NCBI GenBank assembly: GCA_028703735.1
Contig: JAQVMI010000001.1
Span: 4,470-22,788, forward strand
Length of the DNA stretch: 18,319 nucleotides
DNA from: Candidatus Cloacimonadota bacterium
Lineage (GTDB): Bacteria > Cloacimonadota > Cloacimonadia > Cloacimonadales > Cloacimonadaceae
Reading direction: 5' to 3'
Part shown: in pieces, positions 17,206 through 18,319 of the stretch
Position numbering within the stretch: position 1 is the stretch's first letter
Layout of the letters: each line of letters starts with the position of its first letter
Translations under genes and position numbers: made by a program
The notes under the pieces: generated by a model
What the model saw: the letters and a program-made list of their open reading frames with translations, nothing else
Databases searched by the model: none
Told to the model about the DNA's origin: nothing

Positions 17206-17450
17206 TCTATCTCCAATAACACATGTATATTAAAGCTATGCTGCAAGTTACACATATTCTTCCATTAGCTATAACAGAAAGTGCAGTTTACGCTTAGATA
17301 ATGAATTTTGTCAAGAAGTTTATGCTTTAAACCAATTTCCCCTGCTGTGAATTTTATTCCACACAGATTAATTTCAAATAAGCAAATTCTTCTTGCCAAA
17401 AATTGGAAAGCTTAAAACAATGGTATTCATGAATTAGCCAGGAGGTTATC
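17206..17450. promoter_or_regulatory. Divergent intergenic region driving the minus-strand operon and the SPFH gene
   Basis: 245 bp separate two divergent start codons, so promoters in both directions must lie here. For the minus strand, TATACA (read on the minus strand, about 17223-17228) could be a -10 box but has only a poor -35 partner. For the plus strand, TTGCCA at 17393-17398 is a possible -35 with no good -10. An interrupted 5-bp repeat CTGTG...CACAG (17345-17366) might be an operator, but the support is thin. Confidence 0.4.
17440..17445 (+). promoter_or_regulatory. Ribosome binding site of the SPFH-domain gene
   Basis: AGGAGG lies 5 nt before the ATG at 17451 and fixes the start of the partial gene at the window end. 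Confidence 0.88.
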
Positions 17451-18319
17451 ATGCCATATTTGTATGTTGTAACTGCTTTTGCGTTCCTTGTGATCCTAAT
17501 CATTATTCGCGGTTTGATTGTGGTTCGCCAGGCTCAGGTTGTGATAGTTGAACGATTGGGGAGATACTTTAAAACATTGGATTCCGGTATCCACATTATT
17601 ATTCCAATTTTTGATCAAACACGCCCGATTCATTGGCGATATAACAAACAGGATTTTAGAGGGAATACCATCCAGGTGCAAAAAACTGAAGATCGTATAG
17701 ACATGCGCGAAACTGTGTACGACTTCCCCCGTCAAAACGTTATAACCAGCGATAACGTTTCCATAAACATCAATGCCATGCTGTATTTTCAGATCACCGA
17801 TCCCTATAAGGCTGTATATGAGATTGGTAATCTGCCGGAAGCTATCGAAAAACTAACCCAAACTTCCTTGCGTAATGTAATCGGTGAACTTACTCTGCAA
17901 GAAACCTTTACCTCCAGAGATGCGATAAATGCCAAGCTGCGGGATATTTTGGATGAAGCCACCGATAAATGGGGTGTGAAGGTAAACCGCGTGGAACTTC
18001 AGGATATCCTTCCCCCGGAAGATATTAAAACCGCCATGGAAAAACAAATGCGCGCCGAACGTGATAAACGCGCCAAAATCCTTACTGCCGAAGGTGAAAG
18101 AGAATATCAGATTTTGGTAGCCGAGGGTGAAAAGCAAGCTCGCATCGCACGCGCCGAAGGTGAAGCTCAATCCAAGCTATTAGTTGCCGATGCAGAGCGA
18201 AAATCTATATCCCTAATAGCCGAAGCCGTGAAAGATACTGGCACCGATCCGGCACAATACCAGATTGCCCTAAAATATGTGGCAGCATTTCAGGAAATTG
18301 TGAAACAAGGCGATAAAAC
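17451..18319 (+). CDS. SPFH/band-7 (stomatin/QmcA/paraslipin-like) membrane protein (3' partial)
   Basis: The first 289 residues are visible and no stop occurs before the window ends. An N-terminal hydrophobic anchor (about residues 3-25, YLYVVTAFAFLVILIIIRGLIVV) leads into VRQAQVVIVERLGRYFKTLDSGIHIIIPIFD, the classic start of an SPFH domain. The domain continues through RETVYDFPRQNVITSDNVSI, YFQITDPYKAVYEI, LRNVIGELTLQETFTSRDAIN and WGVKVNRVELQDILPPEDI. A charged coiled-coil follows with three AEGE repeats (213-216, 224-227, 235-238) and the conserved MRAERDKRA (200-208). Such proteins form ring-like membrane scaffolds, often beside NfeD or proteases. Residues of about 60-88 (HWRYNKQDFRGN and onward) are longer than in E. 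coli QmcA as I recall it. The gene is transcribed divergently from the lipoprotein operon. Confidence 0.92.
   Translation, partial: MPYLYVVTAFAFLVILIIIRGLIVVRQAQVVIVERLGRYFKTLDSGIHIIIPIFDQTRPIHWRYNKQDFRGNTIQVQKTEDRIDMRETVYDFPRQNVITSDNVSININAMLYFQITDPYKAVYEIGNLPEAIEKLTQTSLRNVIGELTLQETFTSRDAINAKLRDILDEATDKWGVKVNRVELQDILPPEDIKTAMEKQMRAERDKRAKILTAEGEREYQILVAEGEKQARIARAEGEAQSKLLVADAERKSISLIAEAVKDTGTDPAQYQIALKYVAAFQEIVKQGDK

Noticed and set aside
17345..17366. CRP-like operator in the divergent promoter region
   Set aside because: CTGTG...CACAG has the wrong inner spacing for a TGTGA-N6-TCACA site, and only five bases pair.

Overview
The window looks like chromosome of a Gram-negative bacterium of the FCB group, most likely Cloacimonadota (Candidatus Cloacimonas-like). 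The evidence is two surface proteins ending in a type IX-secretion-like C-terminal domain with the YPNPFNP motif, a modular repertoire of CARDB, carboxypeptidase-regulatory, Fn3 and cleaved-adhesin-like modules, a lipoprotein with a lipobox, and moderate G+C. The phylum call is inference from protein style, not from a marker gene tree.

Layout. Positions 1-7286 (+) hold most of a giant secreted multidomain protein (over 2,420 residues visible, N-terminus outside the window), closed by a strong GAAA-loop terminator. A gene-free stretch (7287-7911) follows, with two copies of a hairpin-forming repeat exactly 70 bp apart. Then come enolase (7912-9189, +) and its terminator. Between that terminator and the oppositely oriented terminator of the next gene lies a 182-bp imperfect inverted-repeat element (9276-9457). 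Next, on the minus strand, is a secreted beta-rich surface protein (11352 to 9534), broken by a +1 frameshift and an in-frame TAA and annotated here as a pseudogene. A second gene-free region (11353-12078) carries short direct and inverted repeats.

From 17205 down to 12079 (-) runs a compact gene cluster: LpoB-like lipoprotein, two tandem phosphate acyltransferase (Ptb/Pta-like) paralogues, rpiB and glyA, with gaps or overlaps of 14, 0, -4 and -1 nt. After 120 nt it continues with a Ppx/GppA phosphatase. Divergent from it, at 17451, starts an SPFH/band-7 (stomatin/QmcA-like) membrane protein that runs off the window.

How the genes work together. Enolase, RpiB, SHMT and the Ptb-like enzymes are central carbon, one-carbon and acyl-CoA/acyl-phosphate functions, consistent with an amino-acid or sugar fermenter, but no acyl kinase partner is present here. 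The tight spacing indicates co-transcription of the lipoprotein through glyA. No clear phage, transposase, CRISPR, tRNA or rRNA was found. The least expected items are the inverted-repeat element, the doubly broken surface-protein gene, the Fn3 domains split by adhesin-like insertions, the diverged second Ptb paralogue, and a roughly 14-residue insertion next to the SHMT active site.
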